Shown here: piece by piece, positions 1-7,157 of the stretch
Numbering within the stretch: position 1 is the first letter of the stretch
Layout of the letters: every line of letters starts with the position of its first letter
NCBI RefSeq assembly: GCF_003258705.1
Contig: NZ_CP029480.1
Coordinates: 3,162,001-3,226,000, forward strand
Direction of reading: 5' to 3'
DNA: 64,000 nt
Source: Arcticibacterium luteifluviistationis
GTDB lineage: Bacteria; Bacteroidota; Bacteroidia; Cytophagales; Spirosomataceae
Program-made: the position numbers and the translations under genes
The notes under the pieces: model-generated
The model's database searches: none
What the model was told of the DNA's origin: nothing
The model's input: the letters and a program-made list of their open reading frames with translations, nothing else

Positions 1-515
1 CTGCTTAATTCTGGATGAGCTAGGTAACCAAACATATTTACGCGATAATTTATACTAACAAATACCACGTCGTTTTTGGCATATTCTTCTCCATCATAAA
101 TAGCACAGCCCGCAGAACCAGAATTAAAACCTCCACCATATATCCAGACAAAAACTGGTTTCTTTTCTTTCGTCTTTTTTGACCATATATTTAAATAAAG
201 ACAGTCTTCACTAAGTGGTTCTGGAGGAGAAATAAACTCTGCTGACCACATTTTGAAAGGCTTTGGTTTAGACTGAATTGGACTTGCAGAAAATTCTTTT
301 GTCTGTAGCACACCATCCCAAGGTTCATGTTCTTGAGGTGCTTTCCATCGTAAATCACCTACTGGAGGAGCGGCAAAGGGAATACCTTTAAAAATATCAA
401 TATCGCCTTTCTCAAAGCCTTCTACAGTTCCTTTATCAGTTTTTACAATAAAACTCTGTTCAGGTTTACAGCCAATCGTAACTAAAAGAATGCATAAAAA
501 ACTAAATGATTTCAT
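1..515 (-). CDS. Carboxylesterase type B family lipoprotein, N-terminal part (cut by window edge)
   Basis: The minus-strand frame opens at ATG 515 and runs off the left edge, giving about 171 residues. It starts with a lipoprotein-type signal (hydrophobic run ending LVTIGC), so the mature protein is probably a lipidated envelope hydrolase. The type B carboxylesterase/cholinesterase signature follows: GIPFAAPPVGDLRW near residue 45, SEDCLYLNIW near 105, the oxyanion-hole stretch VWIYGGGF, and SINYRVNMFGYL. The nucleophile elbow (GxSxG) would lie beyond the window, so catalytic competence cannot be judged. Substrate is unknown; family members cleave carboxylic esters, including acylated sugars. 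It is downstream of and co-directional with the membrane regulator at 585-1886, about 70 bp away. Confidence 0.88.
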   Translation of the reverse strand, partial: MKSFSFLCILLVTIGCKPEQSFIVKTDKGTVEGFEKGDIDIFKGIPFAAPPVGDLRWKAPQEHEPWDGVLQTKEFSASPIQSKPKPFKMWSAEFISPPEPLSEDCLYLNIWSKKTKEKKPVFVWIYGGGFNSGSAGCAIYDGEEYAKNDVVFVSINYRVNMFGYLAHPELS

Positions 516-584
516 AGCGTAATTATTGGATTGAAAACTTGAAGTTAAGTTTTTACTTCAAGTTCTCTATCCTACCCTATTATA

Positions 585-1886
585 TTAGTTCTCTCTTTCG
601 AAATCATCCTCAAAAACTACATGGCCATTTAAATTGGAAATCTTAACATTATCAACAGCACCTCTTCCTTTGATGAAATATTGAATACCGCATAAATCGC
701 CAATTTGTCCTTCATAAGGACTTTCAAAAATAAGCTCTTCATCTACAAACATCTTCGCCACTTGGTCTTTCATGATAACTTTAACATCTCGCCAATAGGA
801 TAAGTCAATTCCCAATTTTCCTAATTCATTCCTTTCTTCAATGCTTTTAAAGTGGGTATCAGCAATTAGCATATTTGCATATATAGTGGCATCTGGCGAC
901 AATAAATTAAAAGCTAGCTGTTTTCCGTCTACTCCAAATAAGTTTACACTTACATCGAATGCCCAAGCACTGCCCATTTCAGCAGAATTTTTAACACGTG
1001 TTTCGAAAATCAAAGCATCGCCTTTAACATTGAAATCCCTAAACATTTGAAAGTTACCATAAATCTCCTTAAAATTTACCGGAGCTAACTCTTCTGGTAA
1101 TCTCATAACACCCTCATCTATAAACGGAATATTGTATATCGGCTTATCTAAATTTACACTACCCCACCAATCTCTTGTTTTCACAACAAGTATTTGAGTC
1201 TTAATAGGTTTACTATCCACCATAAGCCTAACTGACCTCCTCCCCGGTGTACGAAACTTAAATTTTTGTTTACCTTCTCTTTTCTGAATAATTTCTATTT
1301 GCCCATTAATATCAAACAGAGCCCTATTATAGTCCAAGTTTTTTAGATCATAATCTATATCTATCTCCTCATCAAAAAAAAGATCTGAACCATTATTAAT
1401 CACAAAGCCCGGCTTAGAAATTTCAGATTGCCCACCATAAGTCCAGTAAATAAATGCAAGGCCAAAGACTACTAAAGCGGCCAAAGGCAGATACCATTTT
1501 GATTTTCTATCTCCTAACTGTGTGGCAGGTTCCTTTGCATTGGCATTTTTCAGACAAAAATCTTTGAAATGTTCATAGCCAAGATAAACGGAGAAAGCAT
1601 CTTTATTTTTGTCACTAAAAGACTTGTTATAGCTAAGATCTAAAAACCGCCTGATTGAGTCTTTTGAAACACTCCTTCTACTTGCTATTGCTAAACCAAA
1701 CTTCTTGGATAAAGCTTCGTCTACCTCATCCTTTATCTCCTTATAAAAACCATCCTTATTACTAATAGAATCTAAGCCTTCGTATTTTTCAGCAAAGGTT
1801 ACCTGCTTCTCTTTATTCCAGTCATTGCGGATTTTAAGATGAACAGCTTCTCGAAGCTTATAGGTATATAGTATTTCTGGATTCAT
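585..1886 (-). CDS. Membrane-anchored putative regulator with extracytoplasmic concanavalin-like domain
   Basis: This 433-residue protein has three parts. Residues 1-115 are a charged helical domain containing SKDSIRRFLDL and YLGYEHFKDF. One transmembrane segment follows near 133-150 (LPLAALVVFGLAFIYW). The rest is probably periplasmic: a PKD/Ig-like stretch near 160-240, then a beta-rich domain ending in VVFEDDFE that resembles LamG/3-keto-disaccharide-hydrolase (DUF1080) concanavalin folds. The N-terminal domain matches that of the protein at 2377-3195 (KLR at the start, N[DE]W, S[KR]D[ST]IxRF, YL[GD][YF]xxFxDFxLKN), so the two are paralogous in that part. The motif looks like an HTH-type fold (inference). 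A membrane one-component regulator or ligand sensor is my best guess; no family name is assigned. Confidence 0.7.
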   Translation of the reverse strand: MNPEILYTYKLREAVHLKIRNDWNKEKQVTFAEKYEGLDSISNKDGFYKEIKDEVDEALSKKFGLAIASRRSVSKDSIRRFLDLSYNKSFSDKNKDAFSVYLGYEHFKDFCLKNANAKEPATQLGDRKSKWYLPLAALVVFGLAFIYWTYGGQSEISKPGFVINNGSDLFFDEEIDIDYDLKNLDYNRALFDINGQIEIIQKREGKQKFKFRTPGRRSVRLMVDSKPIKTQILVVKTRDWWGSVNLDKPIYNIPFIDEGVMRLPEELAPVNFKEIYGNFQMFRDFNVKGDALIFETRVKNSAEMGSAWAFDVSVNLFGVDGKQLAFNLLSPDATIYANMLIADTHFKSIEERNELGKLGIDLSYWRDVKVIMKDQVAKMFVDEELIFESPYEGQIGDLCGIQYFIKGRGAVDNVKISNLNGHVVFEDDFEREN

Positions 1887-1929
1887 AGTGGTATGGGATA
1901 GAACGCTGCAAGTTAATAGTATTAGCTCA

Positions 1930-1948
1930 TTTGCAAAAGGTTTGCAAA
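1930..1948. promoter_or_regulatory. Two TTTGCAAA palindromes one helical turn apart
   Basis: TTTGCAAA occurs at 1930-1937 and again at 1941-1948, an 11-bp period, in the divergent intergenic region between the membrane regulator and the first LytTR gene. Each half is itself palindromic. LytTR proteins usually bind direct repeats spaced by about one or two helical turns, so this is a candidate operator for the neighbouring regulators. That function is inference only. Confidence 0.35.
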
Positions 1949-2060
1949 GACCTAGAATAATTCTTGCTAAATATTTCTAACTGAAAATAGTGAGTTTTGA
2001 AAGTTATTGAGAGGTAGCAAACATACGCCTTTCCCGCTTACTAGAAAACCACACAAATAA

Positions 2061-2369
2061 ATGAACTACTTTTCCACCAAAATAGAAAAGCTTATAGGCG
2101 GAGACATTAAAGATGTCTCTCACTTCAAAGCTGACATAAATTATACGAGTATCCATTTAAAGAATGGAGAAAAATATATGCTTAGCTATACTTTAAAACG
2201 CTTTGAAGAAATGCTTGAAAACTCCGAAAACTTTGTTCGGATTCATCGAAAGTATATAGTCAACTTTGATTTTGTTTCCAATAAGGGCAAATATGAAGTG
2301 CTCCTAAGAGACGGACAAACCCTGCCAATAGCAAGAAGAAAGAGTAATCTTAATTTTGTACAATTATAA
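2061..2369 (+). CDS. Solo LytTR DNA-binding protein
   Basis: A 102-residue protein that is almost wholly a LytTR domain, without a receiver domain. Typical features are HFKADINYTSIHLKNGEKY, TLKRFEEML, FVRIHRKYIVN and LPIARRK at the C-terminus. LytTR domains bind promoter DNA through beta-strands; here the signal input must come from another protein or from ligand binding. The gene is followed after 7 bp by the membrane protein at 2377, so the two are almost certainly co-transcribed. It is a close paralogue of the protein at 3331-3630 (shared TLKRFEEMLEN and RIHRxYIVN). Start is ATG 2061. Confidence 0.9.
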   Translation: MNYFSTKIEKLIGGDIKDVSHFKADINYTSIHLKNGEKYMLSYTLKRFEEMLENSENFVRIHRKYIVNFDFVSNKGKYEVLLRDGQTLPIARRKSNLNFVQL

Positions 2370-2376
2370 TAGCCCG

Positions 2377-3195
2377 ATGGAGTTCATTGAAAAACTTAGG
2401 ATAAAATTTGAAGCTAAGCTTAAAAATGAATGGGAGGAAAAATGGTCTTCCTTTGGCACTTATGATTCCGACAAGAACAACAGAAGGTCGAAGTTTTATA
2501 CTGCATTAGCACAAAGCATATCAAAACGCTCTACTTACCCAATAAGTAGAGATACTATTAGCAGATTTGATAAAGGAGAAGGTGGGGACTCCCTACCCTC
2601 TCTTGATGCTTATGCTAGATATCTTGACTTCAAATCTTTTGACGATTTTGAGTTAAAAAACTCACCAAAATCAAAAAAAACAGATTGGCTCAATAAAGCA
2701 TTCCTAATCCCTAGCTTATTGGTCCTCTTTTCAGTTACGACCTATTATTTTTTCATTAAACCCTACTTAAGTAAAGCTGAGATAACAGAGCTTGTCCAAA
2801 AAGCAAATAAAACTCAATTTGACGCTTATGTCAATCTCCCAAAAATAGATAGCCTTAAACTTTCAAATTATTATGAGCCGTCAAAGTCTGCTTATAAATC
2901 TGCAATTTCCGTTTTAACCAATAACCTAAAGGCCAATAGAAGAATTTGCCTTCCTGTCAATAATCCATCTTACTATAAAGTCTTCAGTATTGAAGTAATA
3001 TCCTTAAAAAACAACAAAGCTATTGTCCAAACCGACGAACATTGGTTCCTTAAATGGTATGACCTAATTCAGGGTAAATACACAGTAAGTTATGACGTCC
3101 GAAACAAGCAAATTTATGAGGTAGAGCAGAAGGATGCTCAATGGAAAATAACCCATAACTATTTTGAGGGCCAGGCTAGACCCATAACTTATTAG
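2377..3195 (+). CDS. Membrane protein with putative regulatory N-terminal domain, paired with LytTR
   Basis: I start this gene at ATG 2377 (272 residues); a longer frame begins with TTG inside the preceding LytTR gene. Residues 1-100 repeat the N-terminal domain of the protein at 585-1886 (KLR, KNEWEEKW, SRDTISRF, YLDFKSFDDFELKN). One membrane segment lies near 107-130. The extracytoplasmic remainder ends in a pattern (VISLKNNKAIVQTDEHW, TVSYDVRNKQIYEV, WKITHNYF) that recalls NTF2-like or ARC6-type IMS domains; this is a weak resemblance. Being translationally close to a solo LytTR gene, it may sense an envelope signal and act with it. No established function is known to me. Confidence 0.75.
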   Translation: MEFIEKLRIKFEAKLKNEWEEKWSSFGTYDSDKNNRRSKFYTALAQSISKRSTYPISRDTISRFDKGEGGDSLPSLDAYARYLDFKSFDDFELKNSPKSKKTDWLNKAFLIPSLLVLFSVTTYYFFIKPYLSKAEITELVQKANKTQFDAYVNLPKIDSLKLSNYYEPSKSAYKSAISVLTNNLKANRRICLPVNNPSYYKVFSIEVISLKNNKAIVQTDEHWFLKWYDLIQGKYTVSYDVRNKQIYEVEQKDAQWKITHNYFEGQARPITY

Positions 3196-3229
3196 CCAGA
3201 AAACCTATCTATTTACCTTAAATACACGA

Positions 3230-3245
3230 TTGCGAATTTGCGAAC
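3230..3245. promoter_or_regulatory. Short direct repeat upstream of the second LytTR gene
   Basis: TTGCGAA occurs at 3230-3236 and 3238-3244, an 8-bp period, about 90 bp before the LytTR gene at 3331. It partly resembles the TTTGCAAA pair at 1930-1948 near the first LytTR gene. A LytTR operator is possible but not shown. Confidence 0.25.
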
Positions 3246-3330
3246 AAAATTGCTCGACAAACTATTTCCATTCTAAATAAGAAAAAATAATATTCATATT
3301 GATTTAACCACTTAAAACTGAATATAAAAA

Positions 3331-3630
3331 ATGCACACTTTAATCTTTAGCAACCTAAGCAAAACTCTTACAAAATACGTTAAACATTTTGATGAAATAA
3401 CGCATTTTGAGGCGGACGTAAACTACACCCACATCCATCTTCAAAACGGTGAGCAACACACGGTAAGTTGTACCCTGAAACGCTTTGAAGAAATGTTAGA
3501 AAACACAAGCTTCTTACGGATTCACCGCAGCTATATAGTTAACCCCCGACACATTAAAAAAAGCAACAGAAATGAGGTACTCATGTCTGATGGACTTAGG
3601 CTTCCAGTGGCTCGTAGGAGGAGGGTGTGA
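3331..3630 (+). CDS. Second solo LytTR DNA-binding protein
   Basis: A 99-residue stand-alone LytTR domain: HFEADVNYTHIHLQNGEQH, TLKRFEEMLEN, FLRIHRSYIVNP and LPVARRRRV. No receiver or sensor domain is attached. It is followed after about 25 bp by the stub of a propeller-type sensor (3656-3949). In Bacteroidota a LytTR regulator next to a two-component propeller protein is a common pair, so this gene may have lost its original partner. Start ATG 3331 is preceded by an A-rich tract. Confidence 0.88.
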   Translation: MHTLIFSNLSKTLTKYVKHFDEITHFEADVNYTHIHLQNGEQHTVSCTLKRFEEMLENTSFLRIHRSYIVNPRHIKKSNRNEVLMSDGLRLPVARRRRV

Positions 3631-3655
3631 TTTAACTTAACTACATTTTAATGAG

Positions 3656-3949
3656 ATGATTTCTTCATATCATATTTCGGTCAGCTATAAACTGATAGTT
3701 AAGTTAACTACCATATTTCTGTTATCACTTTACCAAAGAAATGCTTTTACTCAGCACTACCCCACCCTTCAGTACACTACTAAAGACGGACTAGGTCAGC
3801 TACAAATTTTAAGTACTTTAGAAGATTCCAGAGGTTATATATGGGTTGGGCATAAGGGAGGTCTCAGCAAATTTGATGGTCAAAATTTTGAAAACTTCAA
3901 CCATACCCAAGGCATGACACGGAACTTTGTCAATGACCTGGTCCAGTAG
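3656..3949 (+). pseudogene. Truncated two-component propeller (Reg_prop) sensor
   Basis: The frame codes for 97 residues: a signal-anchor-like segment (LTTIFLLSLYQ), then one clear Reg_prop repeat, TKDGLGQLQILSTLEDSRG followed by YIWVGHKGGLSKFDG. Whole proteins of this class are usually 700-1300 residues with 10-14 such repeats and a signalling tail. Here translation stops at 3947-3949 soon after the second repeat begins, and no continuation is visible before the convergent oxyR gene at 4006. The rest was evidently deleted. Whether the stub is expressed is unknown. Confidence 0.75.
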
Positions 3950-4005
3950 AACCCACTAAGGAGCAAAACAGAATTCTTAATAAACGTGTCAAATTTATTA
4001 TCCGA

Positions 4006-4929
4006 TCAACTCTCAAAAGAGATGAGATTAACACTCTCTTCGTGTAAAGGTTGAGGTAAACTCACCTTAATAGACTCACTAAGCACCTCCACCAACCTCT
4101 TTTTCACAAAATCCCTTTTGGTAACTAAGCTTACTTTCCTTACTGGTTTAGGGGCGGCAAACTGTTTTACATTTTTGAGTTGTTCTTTTGTCAAATGCAA
4201 CGTAGCTAGTTCGGGCAAAATGGTAATCCCCAAATGCTTGTCTGCCAAATAACGTAAGGTTTCTAGGCTACCAGAGGTGTATTCCACTTTATTCGTCACT
4301 TGTTTACGTAATTCACAAAACTTCATGATTTGAGATCTGAAACAGTGTCCTTCTTCCAAGAGAAGTAACTTATTGACATCAATATCTTCCGCTAAAAGAT
4401 ACTCTTTATCAAACTTCTTTGGCGTGTACACCACAAAAGCCTCATTATATAAATGTATCTCCTTTATGGTTTTATCATTCTCGGGAGCTACTAATATCCC
4501 TACATCCAGTTCTCCTTTATCTAGTTTAAAGAGGATTTGTTCAGTGATGAGCTCGCTTATTTTAAGTTTAACGTCAGAATATTTTTCTACAAAAGCTTGA
4601 ATAAACAAAGGCAACAGATATGGAGCTATAGTTGGAATCACTCCTACCCTTAGCTCTCCTCCTATATAATTGTTTGCTGTACTGGCTATTTCTTCAAATC
4701 GTTTTACCTCTAAAAGTATTTGACGAGCTTGATTAATCAAATTTTCACCCGCATCTGTAGGGCACACAGGCTGTCTACTTCTGTCAAAAACTTTGAGCCC
4801 TAGCTCATCCTCCAGCTTTTGAATCATCATACTTAGTGTAGGTTGCGTAACGCTGCACGCCTCCGCCGCACGTGCAAAATGCCTGTGCTGGTCTACCGCC
4901 AATAAATATTCCAACTGCTGTATATTCAT
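4006..4929 (-). CDS. oxyR: OxyR-type hydrogen peroxide sensor, LysR family
   Basis: A 307-residue LysR regulator with N-terminal winged HTH (FARAAEACSVTQPTLSMMIQKLE) and a LysR substrate-binding domain. It carries the two peroxide-sensing cysteines in the OxyR arrangement, Cys196 and Cys205 in EEGHCFRSQIMKFC, matching E. coli Cys199/Cys208 spacing. In the family, peroxide forms a disulphide between these and switches on catalase and peroxidase genes. The gene is divergent from katA across 162 bp, the usual layout for a regulator and target. A -7-like box (TATATTTG on the minus strand, 4974-4981) lies about 45 bp upstream of the start. Confidence 0.93.
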   Translation of the reverse strand: MNIQQLEYLLAVDQHRHFARAAEACSVTQPTLSMMIQKLEDELGLKVFDRSRQPVCPTDAGENLINQARQILLEVKRFEEIASTANNYIGGELRVGVIPTIAPYLLPLFIQAFVEKYSDVKLKISELITEQILFKLDKGELDVGILVAPENDKTIKEIHLYNEAFVVYTPKKFDKEYLLAEDIDVNKLLLLEEGHCFRSQIMKFCELRKQVTNKVEYTSGSLETLRYLADKHLGITILPELATLHLTKEQLKNVKQFAAPKPVRKVSLVTKRDFVKKRLVEVLSESIKVSLPQPLHEESVNLISFES

Positions 4930-5020
4930 TTCTAAGTTTTATTATTTCACCTAACTCCTTCCTAAACAAGGCACAAATATACGATATAAACAAAATCTAT
5001 CTATTCATAAATAATATCAG

Positions 5021-5052
5021 TTTGATTTATAAAATAGGAGATTATACTTTTG
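5021..5052 (+). promoter_or_regulatory. Bacteroidota-type promoter of katA
   Basis: TTTG at 5021-5024 and TACTTTTG at 5045-5052 match the Bacteroidota housekeeping consensus (-33 TTTG, -7 TAnnTTTG) with a 20-bp spacer. Transcription would start near 5058, leaving a leader of about 34 nt before ATG 5092. This rules out the TTG at 5050 as the katA start, because it lies in the -7 box. Confidence 0.75.
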
Positions 5053-5091
5053 AGCATCATTAAAAAGAACATAAATCAATCCAAGATAGAA

Positions 5092-6546
5092 ATGGCAAAA
5101 AGACTTACCACTTCAGCTGGAGCACCAGTAGGAAGTAATCAAAAATCATTGACCGCAGGCAACAGAGGCCCTGTTTTACTTCAAGATTATCAGCTTATTG
5201 AAAAACTAGCTCACCAAAACCGCGAGCGTATTCCAGAAAGAGTGGTACATGCTAAAGGCTGGGGAGCTCAAGGCACTTTCACTGTAACACATGACATTTC
5301 TAAGTACACCAGAGCAAAAATATTTTCAGAAATAGGAAAGCAAACGCCTATGCTTGCCAGGTTTTCTACTGTAGCTGGTGAAATGGGAGCAGCAGATACC
5401 GAAAGAGATGTTAGAGGATTCTCTTTAAAGTTTTATACAGAAGAGGGGAATTGGGATTTAGTAGGAAACAATACACCTGTTTTCTTCATCAGAGACGGTT
5501 ACAAATTTCCTGATTTCATTAGAACACAAAAAAGACATCCTAAGTCTAATTTACGTTCTCCTGAGGCTATGTGGGATTTTTGGTCGCAAGTACCAGAATC
5601 TTTACATCAGGTAACCATTTTGATGTCGGACAGAGGTATTCCTAAGGCACCTATGTTTATGAACGGGTACGGTTCGCATACTTTTTCTTTCTGGAATAAT
5701 GACGGAGAGCGTTTTTGGGTGAAGTTTCACTTCAAAACAATGCAAGGTCACCAGCATTATACTAATGAAGAAGCTGCAGAAATAATTGGTCAAACTCGTG
5801 AAAAGTATCAAGAAGAGCTTTTTGGAGGAATTGAAAAAGGAGAGTTTCCAAAATGGGCTGTTAAGGTTCAAATCATGCCAGAGAAAGAAGCAGAACAAAC
5901 GCCATATAACCCTTTTGATTTAACAAAAGTATGGCCACATGCAGACTATCCTCTTATTGATGTAGGAGAAATAGAATTGAACAAAAACCCTGACAACTAT
6001 TTCCAATACGTTGAAAACGCAGCATACTCGCCTTCTAATGTAGTCCCAGGTATTGGTTTTTCTCCAGATAAGGTATTGCAAGCCAGAATTTTCTCTTATG
6101 CAGATGCACACAGATATAGACTAGGAACTCACTATGAAGCATTACCTGCCAATGCAGCTCTCTCCGAAACAAATCATTACCATAAAGATGGTTCTATGCG
6201 TTTCTTTGATAACAATTCTGCAAATCCAGATGCTTATTATGAGCCAAACACTAAAGGAGGCCCAGTAGAAGACCCTTCTATTTTAGAACCACCAATGAGT
6301 ATTCATGGCGACATTCAACGCTATGAAGAAAACGACACTTATGGTGAATATAAGCAGCCTGGCGACCTTTTTAGAATGTTTAATGATGAGCAAAAAGAAA
6401 GACTCTTCAATAATATAGCAGGTGCTATGGAAGGTGTTTCTATGGAAATAATTGAGCGTCAGTTAGCTCATTTTGACAAAGCCGATCCTGCCTACGGTGC
6501 GGGTATCAGAAAAGCTTTAGGCATCACGCCATTAGGCTCTTATTAA
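5092..6546 (+). CDS. katA: Monofunctional haem catalase (clade 3 type)
   Basis: Converts 2 H2O2 to water and O2. At 484 residues from ATG 5092 it has the size of a small-subunit, clade 3 catalase. The haem pocket residues are visible: distal His53 in RVVHAKG, Asn126 in VGNNTP, and proximal Tyr336 in [23 protein letters not shown] near 90-97 is the catalase active-site signature. The protein has no secretion signal, so it acts in the cytoplasm. It is divergent from oxyR and carries a strong consensus promoter, so OxyR control is likely. A terminator hairpin follows at 6567, with an ankyrin gene just beyond. Confidence 0.96.
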   Translation: MAKRLTTSAGAPVGSNQKSLTAGNRGPVLLQDYQLIEKLAHQNRERIPERVVHAKGWGAQGTFTVTHDISKYTRAKIFSEIGKQTPMLARFSTVAGEMGAADTERDVRGFSLKFYTEEGNWDLVGNNTPVFFIRDGYKFPDFIRTQKRHPKSNLRSPEAMWDFWSQVPESLHQVTILMSDRGIPKAPMFMNGYGSHTFSFWNNDGERFWVKFHFKTMQGHQHYTNEEAAEIIGQTREKYQEELFGGIEKGEFPKWAVKVQIMPEKEAEQTPYNPFDLTKVWPHADYPLIDVGEIELNKNPDNYFQYVENAAYSPSNVVPGIGFSPDKVLQARIFSYADAHRYRLGTHYEALPANAALSETNHYHKDGSMRFFDNNSANPDAYYEPNTKGGPVEDPSILEPPMSIHGDIQRYEENDTYGEYKQPGDLFRMFNDEQKERLFNNIAGAMEGVSMEIIERQLAHFDKADPAYGAGIRKALGITPLGSY

Positions 6547-6566
6547 TATTAGTATTAAAAAAAATC

Positions 6567-6594
6567 AAAGGATAGCCATAATGGTTATCCTTTT
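6567..6594 (+). terminator. Terminator after katA
   Basis: A near-perfect inverted repeat, AAAGGATAGCCAT / ATGGTTATCCTTT with one G-T wobble, ends in TTTT. It overlaps an upstream ATG (6581) of the ankyrin frame, so that ATG is not the likely start. Because the ankyrin gene begins 14 bp later, read-through may give a partly coupled katA-ankyrin transcript. Confidence 0.75.
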
Positions 6595-6607
6595 AAAAAC
6601 ACATCAC

Positions 6608-7072
6608 ATGGATTTTTTCAATTTAATCAGGAAAGGAGAATTAGAACAAATTAAAACAGAGCTAGAAACATACCCAGCTCTCTTAGAAACTAAAAACGAT
6701 AGAGGTTTTCCACCTTTAGTATTAGCTACCTACTCAGAACAATTAGAGATTTCAGAATACTTTTTAGAAAAAGGTGCTGACATAAACGCCCTAGACGGAG
6801 CAGGAAACACCGCTCTTATGGGAGTCTGCTTTAAAGGCTACCTAGACATTGTAGAAATGCTATTAAGTAAAAACGCCGAGGTTAATATTCAAAACACTCA
6901 TGGAGCTACTGCTCTTATATATGCAAGTACCTTCGGTCAAACGGCTATTGCCAAATTACTTTTAGCAGCTGGTGCAGACAAAACTAAGGTTGACGAAAGA
7001 GGAAACACAGCTCTTATGCATGCCAAATTTCAAGGAGTCAAAGAATTGCAAACATTATTAGAAGAAGCCTAA
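6608..7072 (+). CDS. Ankyrin-repeat protein next to catalase
   Basis: A 154-residue cytoplasmic protein made of about four ankyrin repeats (for example GNTALMGVCFKGYLDIVEML, GATALIYASTFGQTAIAKLL, GNTALMHAKFQGVKEL). Ankyrin repeats mediate protein contacts. Catalase genes are followed by small ankyrin genes in several bacteria; in Pseudomonas aeruginosa ankB lies beside katB and supports catalase activity. By context this protein is probably a catalase accessory factor (inference). I choose ATG 6608 because the ATG at 6581 is inside the katA terminator. Confidence 0.88.
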   Translation: MDFFNLIRKGELEQIKTELETYPALLETKNDRGFPPLVLATYSEQLEISEYFLEKGADINALDGAGNTALMGVCFKGYLDIVEMLLSKNAEVNIQNTHGATALIYASTFGQTAIAKLLLAAGADKTKVDERGNTALMHAKFQGVKELQTLLEEA

Positions 7073-7090
7073 ATTCATTTCCTTTCATAA

Positions 7091-7138
7091 AAAAATCCGT
7101 GTCAATTTCTTCTTTTGAAGATTTCAACACGGATTTTT
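7091..7138. terminator. Bidirectional terminator between ankyrin gene and ATPase gene
   Basis: A 12-bp perfect stem (AAAAATCCGTGT at 7091-7102 with ACACGGATTTTT at 7127-7138) encloses a second small stem (TCTTC / GAAGA). Flanking A and T runs allow it to act in both directions for the two convergent genes. Confidence 0.85.
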
Positions 7139-7157
7139 CTGTTTTTAAGCAAAAGTT

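Noticed and set aside
2356-2376. TTG start for the membrane protein, overlapping the LytTR gene
   Set aside because: ATG 2377 gives a normal start 7 bp after the LytTR stop, and the extra residues do not match its paralogue.
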